Source: Bacteroidales bacterium (GTDB lineage: Bacteria; Bacteroidota; Bacteroidia; Bacteroidales; UBA932). Taken from it: a DNA stretch of 40,749 nt. The first letter of the stretch is position 1, and each line of letters begins with the position of its first letter. The DNA is taken from NCBI GenBank assembly GCA_017482565.1, contig JAFUMO010000028.1:1-40749 (forward strand). Reading direction: 5' to 3'. Shown here piece after piece: positions 32,889 through 40,749 of the stretch. A program made the translations under genes and the position numbers. The notes under the pieces were generated by a model that was given only the letters and a program-made list of their open reading frames with translations, did not search any database and was not told where the DNA came from.

Positions 32889-34151
32889 TTACAAAATCTC
32901 CTTCCCTGCAATATACAACTTTTCTATGAAAGGTGTAGTAAAAGCATACGGTATAAAGTCAATTGAAGGTATTTCTTTTGTAAGGATGATGTTTGCCTGC
33001 TTCCCAGGAGTTATTCCGCCAAGGGTATCATCCACATCCATTGCAAACGCCCCGTTTATTGTACAGGCATTAAGGGCTTCTGCCGGAGTGAGCTTCATGG
33101 CTATGCACGCAAGGGCCATCTGGAACTGGAGGCTTCCGCTCGGACAGCTCCCCGGGTTGTAGTTGCTGGCCATTGCCACAGGTATCCCCTCATCTATCAG
33201 CTTCCGTGCAGGGGCATACTGCATGTTCAGGAAGAAGGTTGCACCAGGGAGGATGGTTGCTATGGTATCCGATTCCTTCAGGGCCGAGATTTCGTCGGGA
33301 CCCGTACTTTCCAGATGGTCCACGCTCCTTGCCCCATATTTGATACCTACCTGCACTCCTCCCGAGAACCCCATCTGATTGGCATGGACCTTTGGCCTGA
33401 GTCCATATTTGATTCCTGCGTTGAAGATGCGGTCTGTATCCTCCACGCTGAAGAACCCTTCCTCACAGAATGCATCAATATAATCTGCAAGCCCCTCTGC
33501 AGCCACCATTGGGATCATCTCGTTTATTATCTCCTCCACATAGCCGTTATGGTCATCTGCATATCTTGCCGGAAAGGCATGTGCCCCAAGGAAAGTGGAT
33601 TTTATGGTGAGCGGGGTGGTCTCCTTCAGGCGGGCAATCACCCTGAGCATCTTGAGCTCATCCTGCGGATTGAGGCCGTATCCGCTCTTTATCTCCACAG
33701 CTCCTGTCCCTTGCCTCATTATCTCCATTGCACGTCCGCGTGCGCTCCTGTAAAGGCTCTCCTCAGAAGTTTGCGAGAGCAGCTTTGCCGAATTCAGGAT
33801 ACCGCCGCCCCTACGGGCAATCTCCTGGTAGCTGAGCCCCTTTATCTTGTCTGTAAACTCCTGCTCGCGGCTTCCCGCATATACCAGATGGGTATGGGAA
33901 TCACAGAATGCCGGAATTATCATCTTCCCAGTAGCATCCACCACCTCTCCGGCCTGCAGCACACTGCTTCCGGCCATATTCCTTAGATCCTCCGGCATTG
34001 CGGACATAGGGCCATATTTGGAGATTTTACCCTCCTCTACAAACAAAAAGGCATCATTTATGGAATTCAGCTCATCCATCTGCTTCCCTGTCTTGAGGAC
34101 TGGCTCCCGCTGGATTCCTGCAAGTTCCTTGATATTTATAAACAGTTTCAT
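32889..34151 (-). CDS. hutI: imidazolonepropionase
   Basis: A 420-residue metal-dependent amidohydrolase that opens the ring of 4-imidazolone-5-propionate to give N-formimino-L-glutamate. It has the metal site DSHTHLVYAGSRE near the N terminus, the conserved GGGILNSAK segment, a substrate region IKSGYGLNPQDELKMLRVI, the histidine in FLGAHAFP and ADYIDAFCEEGFFS. Start 34151 gives MKLFINIKELAG. The ATG at 34163 is an alternative. The 59-base gap to hutH contains a small hairpin and a near-identical 12-base direct repeat. Confidence 0.95.
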   Translation of the reverse strand: MKLFINIKELAGIQREPVLKTGKQMDELNSINDAFLFVEEGKISKYGPMSAMPEDLRNMAGSSVLQAGEVVDATGKMIIPAFCDSHTHLVYAGSREQEFTDKIKGLSYQEIARRGGGILNSAKLLSQTSEESLYRSARGRAMEIMRQGTGAVEIKSGYGLNPQDELKMLRVIARLKETTPLTIKSTFLGAHAFPARYADDHNGYVEEIINEMIPMVAAEGLADYIDAFCEEGFFSVEDTDRIFNAGIKYGLRPKVHANQMGFSGGVQVGIKYGARSVDHLESTGPDEISALKESDTIATILPGATFFLNMQYAPARKLIDEGIPVAMASNYNPGSCPSGSLQFQMALACIAMKLTPAEALNACTINGAFAMDVDDTLGGITPGKQANIILTKEIPSIDFIPYAFTTPFIEKLYIAGKEIL

Positions 34152-34163
34152 ATACCTGGTCAT

Positions 34164-34194
34164 CGGGCAACTACCCGGAGAACGGGTAACTACC
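34164..34194 (-). promoter_or_regulatory. hairpin with flanking direct repeat between hutH and hutI
   Basis: Two copies of CGGG(T/C)AACTACC lie at 34164-34175 and 34183-34194 (11 of 12 identical). In the middle, TACCCG (34172-34177) and CGGGTA (34183-34188) form a 6-bp hairpin with a 5-base loop. It could mask the hutI start or be a processing site. This is inference. Confidence 0.35.
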
Positions 34195-34210
34195 TGATAT
34201 AAATGTTTGT

Positions 34211-35686
34211 TTACTTCCTTAAAAATTTCACTGTGCTGTTGATATGGTTGTACATCACATCATCCATCTCCACAAAGCCCACCACCTTGCGGTACTCGGC
34301 AAGGAATTCCTCCAGTACAGGAGAGGTTTTCAGAGGGCGGCGGAATTCAAGCGCCTGGGCGGCGTTGAAGAGCTCAATTGCCAGTATTGTCTCAACATTG
34401 TTCACCACCCTGTAGCATTTGGTTGCGGCATTGGCACCCATGCTTACATGATCTTCCTGCCCCTGCGAAGAGTCTATTGTATCCACTGAGTTGGGCATGC
34501 AGAGCATCTTGTTCTGGCTTACCACGCTTGCCTGGGCATATTGTGGTATCATGAAGCCGCTGTTCAATCCTGGGTGGGCCACAAGGAATGACGGCAGGCC
34601 CCTCTTTCCCGATATAAGCTGGTATGTCCTCCTTTCGGAGATGCTCCCTATCTCTGCCATTGCAATGGCAAGGAAATCCAGATGTATTGCCAGAGGCTGC
34701 CCGTGGAAATTTCCTGCCGAGACTATCAGGTCTTCATGAGGAATAATGGTAGGGTTGTCTGTGGCACTGTTGAGTTCCGTTACAAATACTTTTTCAATAT
34801 GCTCCAGGGCATCCTTGGAGGCTCCGTGCACCTGAGGGGCACATCTGAAGGAATATGGGTCCTGCACATGCTGTTTCGGCTGAGCCGCAATTTCACTTCC
34901 CCGGAGATATTCCAGAATTGCTGCAGCTGTATCTGCCTGCCCCTTATGAGGTCTTACTGCATGTACCCCAGGGGTAAAAGGCTCCGTGCGGCCGTCAAAC
35001 GCATCTATTGAAAGGGCTGCTATCTTATCTGCCAAAGCTGTAAGTTTCTTTGCCTTCATGAGGTTCCAGATGGCAAATGAAAGCATGAACTGGGTTCCGT
35101 TCAACAGTGCCAGTCCCTCCTTGCTGGCAAGGGTAAGGGGCTCCCAGCCGAACTTCTCATTGATCATTTGTGAAGGGCACTTCTGCCCATTATATCTTAC
35201 CTCTCCCAGCCCCAATATTGGGAGGCACATGTTAGCCAAAGGAGCCAAGTCTCCGCTTGCCCCCAGAGATCCCTGCTGATATACTACCGGATACACCTTA
35301 TTGTTGAACATGTCCACCAGGCGCTGCACCGTCTTGAGCTGTACTCCGGAATAGCCGTATGAGAGAGACTTTATCTTGAATGCCATCATCAGCTTTACAA
35401 CATCCTGTGGCACCTCCTCCCCTAATGAACAGGCATGGCTCATAACCAGATTCTTCTGCAGCTGACTCAGGTCCCCGGCATCAATGGAGACATTGCAGAG
35501 AGACCCGAAACCTGTTGTAATGCCGTAAATTGGCTCCTTCTGGGTCTTCATGCGGTTATCAAGGTATTCTCTGCACCTTATAATCCTCCCGCATGCCTCA
35601 TCTCCCAAAATGATATGGGCATCCTCATCCAAAAGAGTGGCAACATCCGCCAAACCATGAATCTTCTGATTTATATTAAAAGCCAT
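34211..35686 (-). CDS. hutH: histidine ammonia-lyase
   Basis: A 491-residue enzyme that converts L-histidine to urocanate and ammonia. The MIO cofactor is built from A143-S144-G145 in GSLGASGDLAPLANM. Other family features are ITTGFGSL near residue 57 and a late TIDSSQGQEDHVSMGANAA segment. Length is typical (about 500). It is the first gene of the operon, with a TATATTTG promoter at 35728-35735. The next enzyme of the pathway, urocanase, is not in this cluster. Confidence 0.96.
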   Translation of the reverse strand: MAFNINQKIHGLADVATLLDEDAHIILGDEACGRIIRCREYLDNRMKTQKEPIYGITTGFGSLCNVSIDAGDLSQLQKNLVMSHACSLGEEVPQDVVKLMMAFKIKSLSYGYSGVQLKTVQRLVDMFNNKVYPVVYQQGSLGASGDLAPLANMCLPILGLGEVRYNGQKCPSQMINEKFGWEPLTLASKEGLALLNGTQFMLSFAIWNLMKAKKLTALADKIAALSIDAFDGRTEPFTPGVHAVRPHKGQADTAAAILEYLRGSEIAAQPKQHVQDPYSFRCAPQVHGASKDALEHIEKVFVTELNSATDNPTIIPHEDLIVSAGNFHGQPLAIHLDFLAIAMAEIGSISERRTYQLISGKRGLPSFLVAHPGLNSGFMIPQYAQASVVSQNKMLCMPNSVDTIDSSQGQEDHVSMGANAATKCYRVVNNVETILAIELFNAAQALEFRRPLKTSPVLEEFLAEYRKVVGFVEMDDVMYNHINSTVKFLRK

Positions 35687-35727
35687 AAATTTGATTATTA
35701 TTTAAAACTAAATGGGGCACTGATAGA

Positions 35728-35735
35728 CAAATATA
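35728..35735 (-). promoter_or_regulatory. -7 box of the hut operon
   Basis: TATATTTG on the minus strand matches TAnnTTTG, placing the start near 35721 and the leader at about 35 bases before the hutH start. Confidence 0.5.
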
Positions 35736-35754
35736 ATAAATAGATGGGATAAAT

Positions 35755-35780
35755 AAAAGGGTCCCGTAAAACCGGAACCC
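35755..35780 (-). terminator. terminator-like hairpin next to the duplicated tRNA-Gly tail
   Basis: The hairpin GGGTTCCG/CGGGACCC (35759-35766 with 35773-35780) is followed on the minus strand by UUUU. Its position relative to the tRNA-Gly fragment copies that of the real terminator at 35901-35928, so tail and terminator appear duplicated together. Confidence 0.6.
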
Positions 35781-35804
35781 TTTTGAGCGGAAAACGAGGC
35801 TCGA
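35777..35804 (-). repeat. duplicate of the tRNA-Gly 3' end (direct repeat copy)
   Basis: These 28 bases are identical to 35925-35952, which covers the last 19 bases of tRNA-Gly (to the T loop) plus 9 bases downstream. The T-arm continues with changes (minus CTCGAGC where the gene has TTCGAGC). No D arm or anticodon arm is recognisable upstream. It is a tRNA remnant or an attachment-site-like copy. Confidence 0.7.
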
Positions 35805-35900
35805 GCCCGCTGCTTACGCTGCGGCCAGCCCGCGCTATATCTACACCTCCCCAACCCTCCTCAAGGAGGGAGCACGGGGCCGCTCGTAGAGCCTCTACGC

Positions 35901-35928
35901 AAAAAGGGCCTCAGAATTTCTGAGACCC
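35901..35928 (-). terminator. terminator of tRNA-Gly
   Basis: A 9-bp stem GGGTCTCAG/CTGAGGCCC (35920-35928 with 35906-35914) is followed on the minus strand by five U (35901-35905). Confidence 0.75.
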
Positions 35929-35933
35929 TTTTG

Positions 35934-36006
<73 letters not shown>

Positions 36007-36015
36007 ATGTTTCAT

Positions 36016-36104
36016 TGGTGCTCGGGACGGGAATCGAACCCGTACGGGCATTTCTGCCCACGGGATTTTAAGTCCCGCGTGTCTACCTATTCCACCACCT
36101 GAGC
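36016..36104 (-). tRNA. tRNA-Leu (UAA)
   Basis: A class II tRNA with a long variable arm (TGGGCAGAAATGCCC). The acceptor is GCTCAGG/CCCGAGC with one A-C mismatch, the anticodon stem CGGGA/TCCCG encloses loop CTTAAAA (anticodon TAA), and the T arm has GTTCGATTCC. CCA is encoded (36016-36018), unlike in the other tRNAs here. A TATCTTTG box (36119-36126), with a TTG -33 about 19 bases upstream, precedes it. Confidence 0.93.
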
Positions 36105-36118
36105 CAATGAACGGACCG

Positions 36119-36149
36119 CAAAGATAAGAATACTTTTTTAATTCTCAAG
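36119..36149 (-). promoter_or_regulatory. promoter of the tRNA-Leu/tRNA-Gly unit
   Basis: On the minus strand CTTG (36146-36149), a 19-base AT-rich spacer and TATCTTTG (36119-36126) give a near-consensus Bacteroidota promoter about 8-10 bases before the tRNA start. Confidence 0.6.
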
Positions 36150-36155
36150 CGGTTC

Positions 36156-36187
36156 AAAAAAAAGGTTGCCGGTTTCCCGACAACCTT
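36156..36187 (-). terminator. terminator of the second SusCD unit
   Basis: In the minus-strand RNA, an 11-bp stem AAGGTTGTCGG/CCGGCAACCTT (36177-36187 with 36162-36172, one wobble pair) has a GAAA loop and is followed by a run of U (36156-36161). Confidence 0.85.
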
Positions 36188-36207
36188 CAGATTTATAGGT
36201 AGATTTA

Positions 36208-37719
36208 TTAATATCCTGGATTCTGCTGGTTCTTCAAGTTTGGAGAAGAGTTGATATGGTCAATTGAGATAGGAAGAACTACCTTATGGTAAGTCTTGGT
36301 ATCAATGATCTTGTCCCTATGAGGGCAGTCAATACCCATAATCTCATCATTGAACTCAATCTCCTCTCCGTGACGGAGTCTGTCCCAATATCTCAAGCCC
36401 TCGCTGAAGAACTCTTTTGATTTCTCGTTGAGGATCATCTCAACTGTTATAGTCTCAGCTGTAGCAGGCTCCAGGTTTGGAGAACGTTTTCTGATTGCAT
36501 TCAGATACTCTGCAGCAGCCGCTGCATCTCCCTCAGCCAAAGCAGCCTCAGCAGCAATGAGGTACATCTCTGAAAGACGGACAACCTTTACGTTACAAGC
36601 AGCCTCGTCATCCTTGCCGTCACCCTGCATGTCAACACCGCCAAAGTATTTGTAGCAGCATGCAAGCCTGTCACCCTGTCCCTCAAATTCATCATCATAT
36701 GACTCGCTGTTCTCATCGTATGACATCACACCCCATCTTATATCATCAGGGTCCTCAGCCATTCTCTCCAACCAGTAGTCAGAAGCACCGAAATAACCGC
36801 CTACTCTTGAGCTGTAATGTTTGATACGGCTGTACATTGCTCCAAGTGAAGAGTTTCCAAGATTACTCTCTTTCACAAGCATATGGAGCTCAAAAATTGA
36901 CTCAGATGCAAACTGTTTTGACCATGACTCAACCCACTCGTCATTGGTATAAAGCTCATATTTACCACTTCCGATAACCTCTTCAGCAGCAGCCAAAGCA
37001 TTGGCATAGTCACCCATTGTAAGGTAAACTCTTGCAGCAATTGCCCTGTTCAGCCAATATGTAGGGTACCCGTTGGTTGATGTAGAAACTTTCTTTGTAA
37101 TTGTCTCGGCACCTTTTGCAAGGTCGGCAAGAATCTGAGAGTAGTTCTCGGAAACAGTTACCCTGTCAGGCTGTGCAGATGCATCCAATACCTCAAGTAC
37201 GTTTGGAACTCCCAGTGATGAAGAAGGGCTGTAGAGGGTATATGGAAGTCCATAAAGCCTTACAAGGTCAAAATACAACAATGCCCTGAGTGTATATGCC
37301 CTGCCTTTCATATCTCCGAAATCCTCAGTATTTGCAGGATCAGCCTCCATTTTCTCAATATTGTTCAGCAAGTTGTTCAACTGAAGGATAATGTTGTATC
37401 CTGTGGTCCAGAAACCTGAACCTGAACCGCTTGAAGGAGTATGGTTGAAAGAGTACAAGTAGTCATATCCTCTACCCTGTGAGTAGATGGTGAGGTCACC
37501 GCCTTTTGCATCTCCGTAGAGAATCATATTTCTGCCGTAGTAGTTTCCGTTTGTCAGACGGCTCATAACACCGGTCATGAACACCTCTGCATCAGCAGCA
37601 GTCTTGATTGACTCGTCAAACTCAAGCTGATTCGTTGGTTTGACATCCAGGAAATCATCACAAGAAGAGAACGCGAGAATCCCTGCAACCGCAATTAGGA
37701 TTAAATATAATTTTTTCAT
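36208..37719 (-). CDS. SusD/RagB-family outer-membrane lipoprotein, second locus
   Basis: A 503-residue lipoprotein with lipobox LAFSSC (cysteine 20), followed by DDFLDVKPTNQLEFDE, a typical SusD start. The C-terminal half has EMYLIAAEAALAEGDAAAAAEYLN and LNEKSKEFFSEGLRYWDRLR, the usual SusD signatures. It follows susC by 20 bases and ends the unit before a strong terminator. It is expected to bind ligand on the cell surface in complex with the SusC next to it. The codon bias is stronger than in the first SusD, which suggests higher expression. The ligand cannot be inferred. Confidence 0.95.
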   Translation of the reverse strand: MKKLYLILIAVAGILAFSSCDDFLDVKPTNQLEFDESIKTAADAEVFMTGVMSRLTNGNYYGRNMILYGDAKGGDLTIYSQGRGYDYLYSFNHTPSSGSGSGFWTTGYNIILQLNNLLNNIEKMEADPANTEDFGDMKGRAYTLRALLYFDLVRLYGLPYTLYSPSSSLGVPNVLEVLDASAQPDRVTVSENYSQILADLAKGAETITKKVSTSTNGYPTYWLNRAIAARVYLTMGDYANALAAAEEVIGSGKYELYTNDEWVESWSKQFASESIFELHMLVKESNLGNSSLGAMYSRIKHYSSRVGGYFGASDYWLERMAEDPDDIRWGVMSYDENSESYDDEFEGQGDRLACCYKYFGGVDMQGDGKDDEAACNVKVVRLSEMYLIAAEAALAEGDAAAAAEYLNAIRKRSPNLEPATAETITVEMILNEKSKEFFSEGLRYWDRLRHGEEIEFNDEIMGIDCPHRDKIIDTKTYHKVVLPISIDHINSSPNLKNQQNPGY

Positions 37720-37739
37720 CGTATTATCTGTGTTTTAAA

Positions 37740-40700
37740 TTAGAAAGTAAGCTCTAGACCAAATGTATAAGTCTTTCCATAAGGTGTCTCCCAACCTCTG
37801 GTTCCGTAAGCGTTAACCTCAGGGTCTGCCATAGTGTAGTTGGCCCAAGTAAGGAGGTTTGTACCGCTGAAGTAAACGCGGGCATTGCTCAAACCGGCTT
37901 TCTTAACCAATGGCTGTGGGATAGTATAACCCAATGACAAAGTCTTAAGTCTCAAGAAGCTTGCATCATACATCATACGTGTAGAGGTCTCCATTGCGTC
38001 TGTAAGGTCAGTACCTCTAACCTGTGCAACCAAAGTCTTGTCACCCGGCTGTTTCCACCTGTTGTCAATTGCATACTGTGACCTTGTCCTCTCCCAGTAG
38101 TAACCGTCATCGTTGATATCTTTCTGTGCACCGTCATAAAGCTTGCCGCCAATCTTGTAGATGAAGTTCAAGCCAAGGCTGATGCCTTTCCATGTGAGGC
38201 TTGTGTTTACACCACCATATACTTTAGGGGTAATATCACCAATGATAACCTCAGTTGCATCCTCATAGTCGTAAACTACGTTTCTGCCGTTAAGGGTAGC
38301 GTCAGAATTGTTGTTGTTGGAGTAGTACCAGTTCTTACCGTTCTCAGGGTTTACGCCTGCCCACTCGTAACCGAACAATGCCAACATGCTCTCACCCTCT
38401 CTGTAGATGTACTGGGCCCTTGAGTCACCACCTGTAGGGTCCCACCATCTGATATCCTGGCCGCCATAAAGTTTGGTAACCTCAGATGTCATCATTGTAG
38501 CAGTGATGCTTGCATCCCAAGTAAGGTCTTTCTTTCTGATGATGTCTCCACCAATCTCAATCTCAACACCGTGGTTGTTAACCTCACCAACGTTTCTGAG
38601 GGTTGAGCTGAAACCTGTAGCTGTTGCAATTGGAACGTCCTGCAACAAGTCTTTTGAATCCCTGTTGAAGTACTCGATTGTACCATAAAGCCTCTGATCC
38701 CAGAAACCTGCCTCAACAGCTATGTTTGTATTGTATGAAGTCTCCCAAGTAAGGTTAGGGTCTGCAATTGTACTGATGATAGCACCTGGAACCTCATTGT
38801 ATGCATAGTTGTAGGAAGCCAAAGATCTCCATCCGTAGTTGCCTGAAGGGAGGGTACCGTTGATACCGTAAGAAGCCCTGATCCTCAAGTTGGAAATCCA
38901 CTCAACATCCTTAAGGAATGCCTCGTTGTTGATTTTCCATGAACCTGCCACTGACCAGAAGTCACCCCAACGCTGGTTCTCAGAAAGTCTTGAAGAACCG
39001 TCACGTCTGTATGAAGCCGATACATAATATCTGCCGTCATAGTTGTACTCAGCCTTTGAAAGGATAGATACCATTGTGTTGCCCCAGCTGTAGCCGCTTG
39101 CATCAAGAACACCTGCAGTAGCCACTGTAGGAAGTGATGATGAAGGGAGGTTTGTACCGGTTGCCCTTGTGAACCTTGTATCATTCTGCTCTGCCTCAAA
39201 ACCAGCCAATACATTGATGCTGTGTTTCTCGCCGAAGTCCTTAACATAGTTCAAGGTTGTTGAAGATACGAGCTTGTATGAAGAAGTGCTCATATCATGA
39301 ATCTTACCATTATCTGACGAACCGTTGAAGTGTTTTGCGCTGTAGTAGATCTTGTCTTTTGTATCTGTATAGTCATAAGACAGGATAGACTTCAATGTAA
39401 GTTCAGGCATGATGTGGATAGTCAAAGTCTCGCTTCCCTGGAACTTGAATGTCTCAGAGCTGTTGTCCCACTCATTTGTGTAATACAACGCATTGTAAGC
39501 ATATGAACCGTAACGTGCAGTCCAAGGCTCACCGGTCTTGTAGTTTGTTGGCCAGTAAACACCCCACAACAAGTTCCTTGTCTGGAGGTAGTAGTTTGAG
39601 CCAAGGTTACGTGTATCGTTGAAACCTGCCCTGTCTGTATGTGCAACGTTGAAGTTTGAAGCAAGCTCAAATACCTTGCCTATCTTCTGGTTCAAATTGA
39701 CACGTGCTGAAATACGTTTGAAAGTATTCTCCTCAACCCTACCTTTATCCTGAGTATATGAAAGTGAAGAGTAGTAGGAAGTCTTCTCAGTACCGCCGCT
39801 TACTGAAAGGTCATAAGTCTGGAATACTGCAGTCTTGAGCAAAGCGTCCTCCCAGTCAAAATATTTGCCGTCACGGTTCTCTTTACCATCGGTCTTGCCG
39901 GTGATTACAAGCTTGTCATATCTGCCTGTACCCTCAGAAGTGATGGTATAGCCATGTTTGCCGAAACGGTTATTCAACTGTTTGAGGGCATATGCATTCC
40001 TTGCCTCATCAGTCTTGCCTCCGATATCGTGGAATACCTCATACAAGTATGCCATATTCTCCTCTACGCCTGCCACCTCATAGTTGTCAGTTGCAAAGGC
40101 AGGGGTGATACCCCATGAAGCCTTCAAGGATACGGTTGGCTTGCCAACTTTACCCCTCTTGGTAGTAATCATCACAACACCGTTTGCCGCACGTGAACCA
40201 TAAAGTGAAGAAGCGGCAGCATCTTTCAATACTGTGATGCTCTCAATGTCACTTGGGTTCAGGGTACTCATCACATTATTGGTTGAATAGGTGTATGAAC
40301 TTGCCTGTCCAACATCTCCTGATGTCACTGGGACACCGTCAATTACGTACAGAGGCTCGTTTGATGCGTTCATTGAACCGATACCGCGGATACGGATCTC
40401 AGCTGATGAACCTGCCTGGCCTGATGACTGGGTAATCTGCAAACCTGCAACCTTACCGTTCAAGGCTCCCTCAAATGATACTGAAGGAACATCCTTGATG
40501 GCGTCTGCCTTAACCAGAGAAGCTGCACCTGTATAGGTACCTTTCTTTGCGGTACCGTAAGCTACCACGATTGTCTCGTCCAACTGAACTGCATCTGCCT
40601 TGAGCATGATATCCAGCTGGGCCCTGCCGTTTACAGCTACAGACTGTGTAGTGTAGCCGATTGATGAATAGATCAGGGTTGCATCTGCGGGAACTTCAAT

Positions 40701-40749
40701 AACATAATTACCATCAATGTCAGTTGAAGTACCGTTATTTGTACCCTGT
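37740..40749 (-). CDS. SusC/RagA-family TonB-dependent receptor, 5' end cut by the window
   Basis: The reading frame stays open to the right edge, so the gene is partial. About 1003 residues are visible, beginning inside a carboxypeptidase-regulatory-like domain (GTSTDIDGNYVIEVPAD), then the TonB-box-like LDETIVVAYGTAKKG, the plug with IRGIGSMNASNEPLYVIDG and DIESITVLKDAAASSLYGS, and a beta barrel ending KTYTFGLELTF. Whether it has an STN domain is not visible. It pairs with the SusD gene 20 bases downstream. An ATG at 40607 is internal, not the true start. Confidence 0.95.
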   Translation of the reverse strand, partial: QGTNNGTSTDIDGNYVIEVPADATLIYSSIGYTTQSVAVNGRAQLDIMLKADAVQLDETIVVAYGTAKKGTYTGAASLVKADAIKDVPSVSFEGALNGKVAGLQITQSSGQAGSSAEIRIRGIGSMNASNEPLYVIDGVPVTSGDVGQASSYTYSTNNVMSTLNPSDIESITVLKDAAASSLYGSRAANGVVMITTKRGKVGKPTVSLKASWGITPAFATDNYEVAGVEENMAYLYEVFHDIGGKTDEARNAYALKQLNNRFGKHGYTITSEGTGRYDKLVITGKTDGKENRDGKYFDWEDALLKTAVFQTYDLSVSGGTEKTSYYSSLSYTQDKGRVEENTFKRISARVNLNQKIGKVFELASNFNVAHTDRAGFNDTRNLGSNYYLQTRNLLWGVYWPTNYKTGEPWTARYGSYAYNALYYTNEWDNSSETFKFQGSETLTIHIMPELTLKSILSYDYTDTKDKIYYSAKHFNGSSDNGKIHDMSTSSYKLVSSTTLNYVKDFGEKHSINVLAGFEAEQNDTRFTRATGTNLPSSSLPTVATAGVLDASGYSWGNTMVSILSKAEYNYDGRYYVSASYRRDGSSRLSENQRWGDFWSVAGSWKINNEAFLKDVEWISNLRIRASYGINGTLPSGNYGWRSLASYNYAYNEVPGAIISTIADPNLTWETSYNTNIAVEAGFWDQRLYGTIEYFNRDSKDLLQDVPIATATGFSSTLRNVGEVNNHGVEIEIGGDIIRKKDLTWDASITATMMTSEVTKLYGGQDIRWWDPTGGDSRAQYIYREGESMLALFGYEWAGVNPENGKNWYYSNNNNSDATLNGRNVVYDYEDATEVIIGDITPKVYGGVNTSLTWKGISLGLNFIYKIGGKLYDGAQKDINDDGYYWERTRSQYAIDNRWKQPGDKTLVAQVRGTDLTDAMETSTRMMYDASFLRLKTLSLGYTIPQPLVKKAGLSNARVYFSGTNLLTWANYTMADPEVNAYGTRGWETPYGKTYTFGLELTF

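Overview
The window looks like chromosomal DNA of an anaerobic Bacteroidota, most likely the order Bacteroidales. Three things support this. Many genes are preceded by the Bacteroidota promoter -7 box TAnnTTTG. There are two SusC/SusD outer-membrane pairs, one controlled by an ECF sigma/FecR pair. The core metabolism is that of a menaquinone-using anaerobe: pyruvate:ferredoxin oxidoreductase, B12-dependent methionine synthase, and a fused formimidoyltransferase-cyclodeaminase. I cannot name the genus from sequence alone.

Layout. 1-125: the promoter and leader of what looks like an rRNA operon running left out of the window. 217-1277: two half-size CHR (chromate-type) transporters, converging on a DUF308 membrane protein. 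1854-6385: metH-metF, translationally coupled on the minus strand. 6527-15716: a minus-strand uptake locus in transcription order ECF sigma, FecR, SusC with an STN domain, SusD, and two DUF4369-TlpA thioredoxin lipoproteins. It has no hydrolase. 15820-19850: a tight minus-strand operon of a BASS-family transporter, MenG/UbiE, MenA, a second UbiA-type prenyltransferase and a CPBP protease. 19981-20055: tRNA-His.

20337-22118: a carboxyltransferase (oxaloacetate decarboxylase alpha / pyruvate carboxylase B type) whose biotinyl-like domain has no biotin-accepting lysine. 22206-23599: a membrane-anchored HTH protein coupled to a periplasmic protein made of two TonB C-terminal domains. 23727-24127: a fragment resembling the end of a sialate O-acetylesterase, closed by a 117-bp element with near-perfect 22-bp terminal inverted repeats enclosing three hairpins. 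24152-25429: an NhaC antiporter. 25489-26560: tRNA-Arg(CCG) and fabD. 26757-30293: PFOR. 30359-35686: a histidine-degradation operon (hutH, hutI, an MBL-fold protein, ftcD) without urocanase. 35755-36104: tRNA-Gly(GCC) and tRNA-Leu(UAA), with a duplicated tRNA-Gly tail. 36208-40749: a second SusD and SusC, the latter cut by the right edge.

How the genes fit together. One-carbon metabolism links the two ends: FTCD feeds formimino groups from histidine into tetrahydrofolate, and MetF and MetH use folate one-carbon units to make methionine. PFOR and the menaquinone genes serve anaerobic energy metabolism. The least explained parts are the cloverleaf-like repeat element (24011-24127), the lysine-less biotinyl domain, the TonB_C/HTH pair, the paired prenyltransferases and the tRNA-Gly tail duplication.
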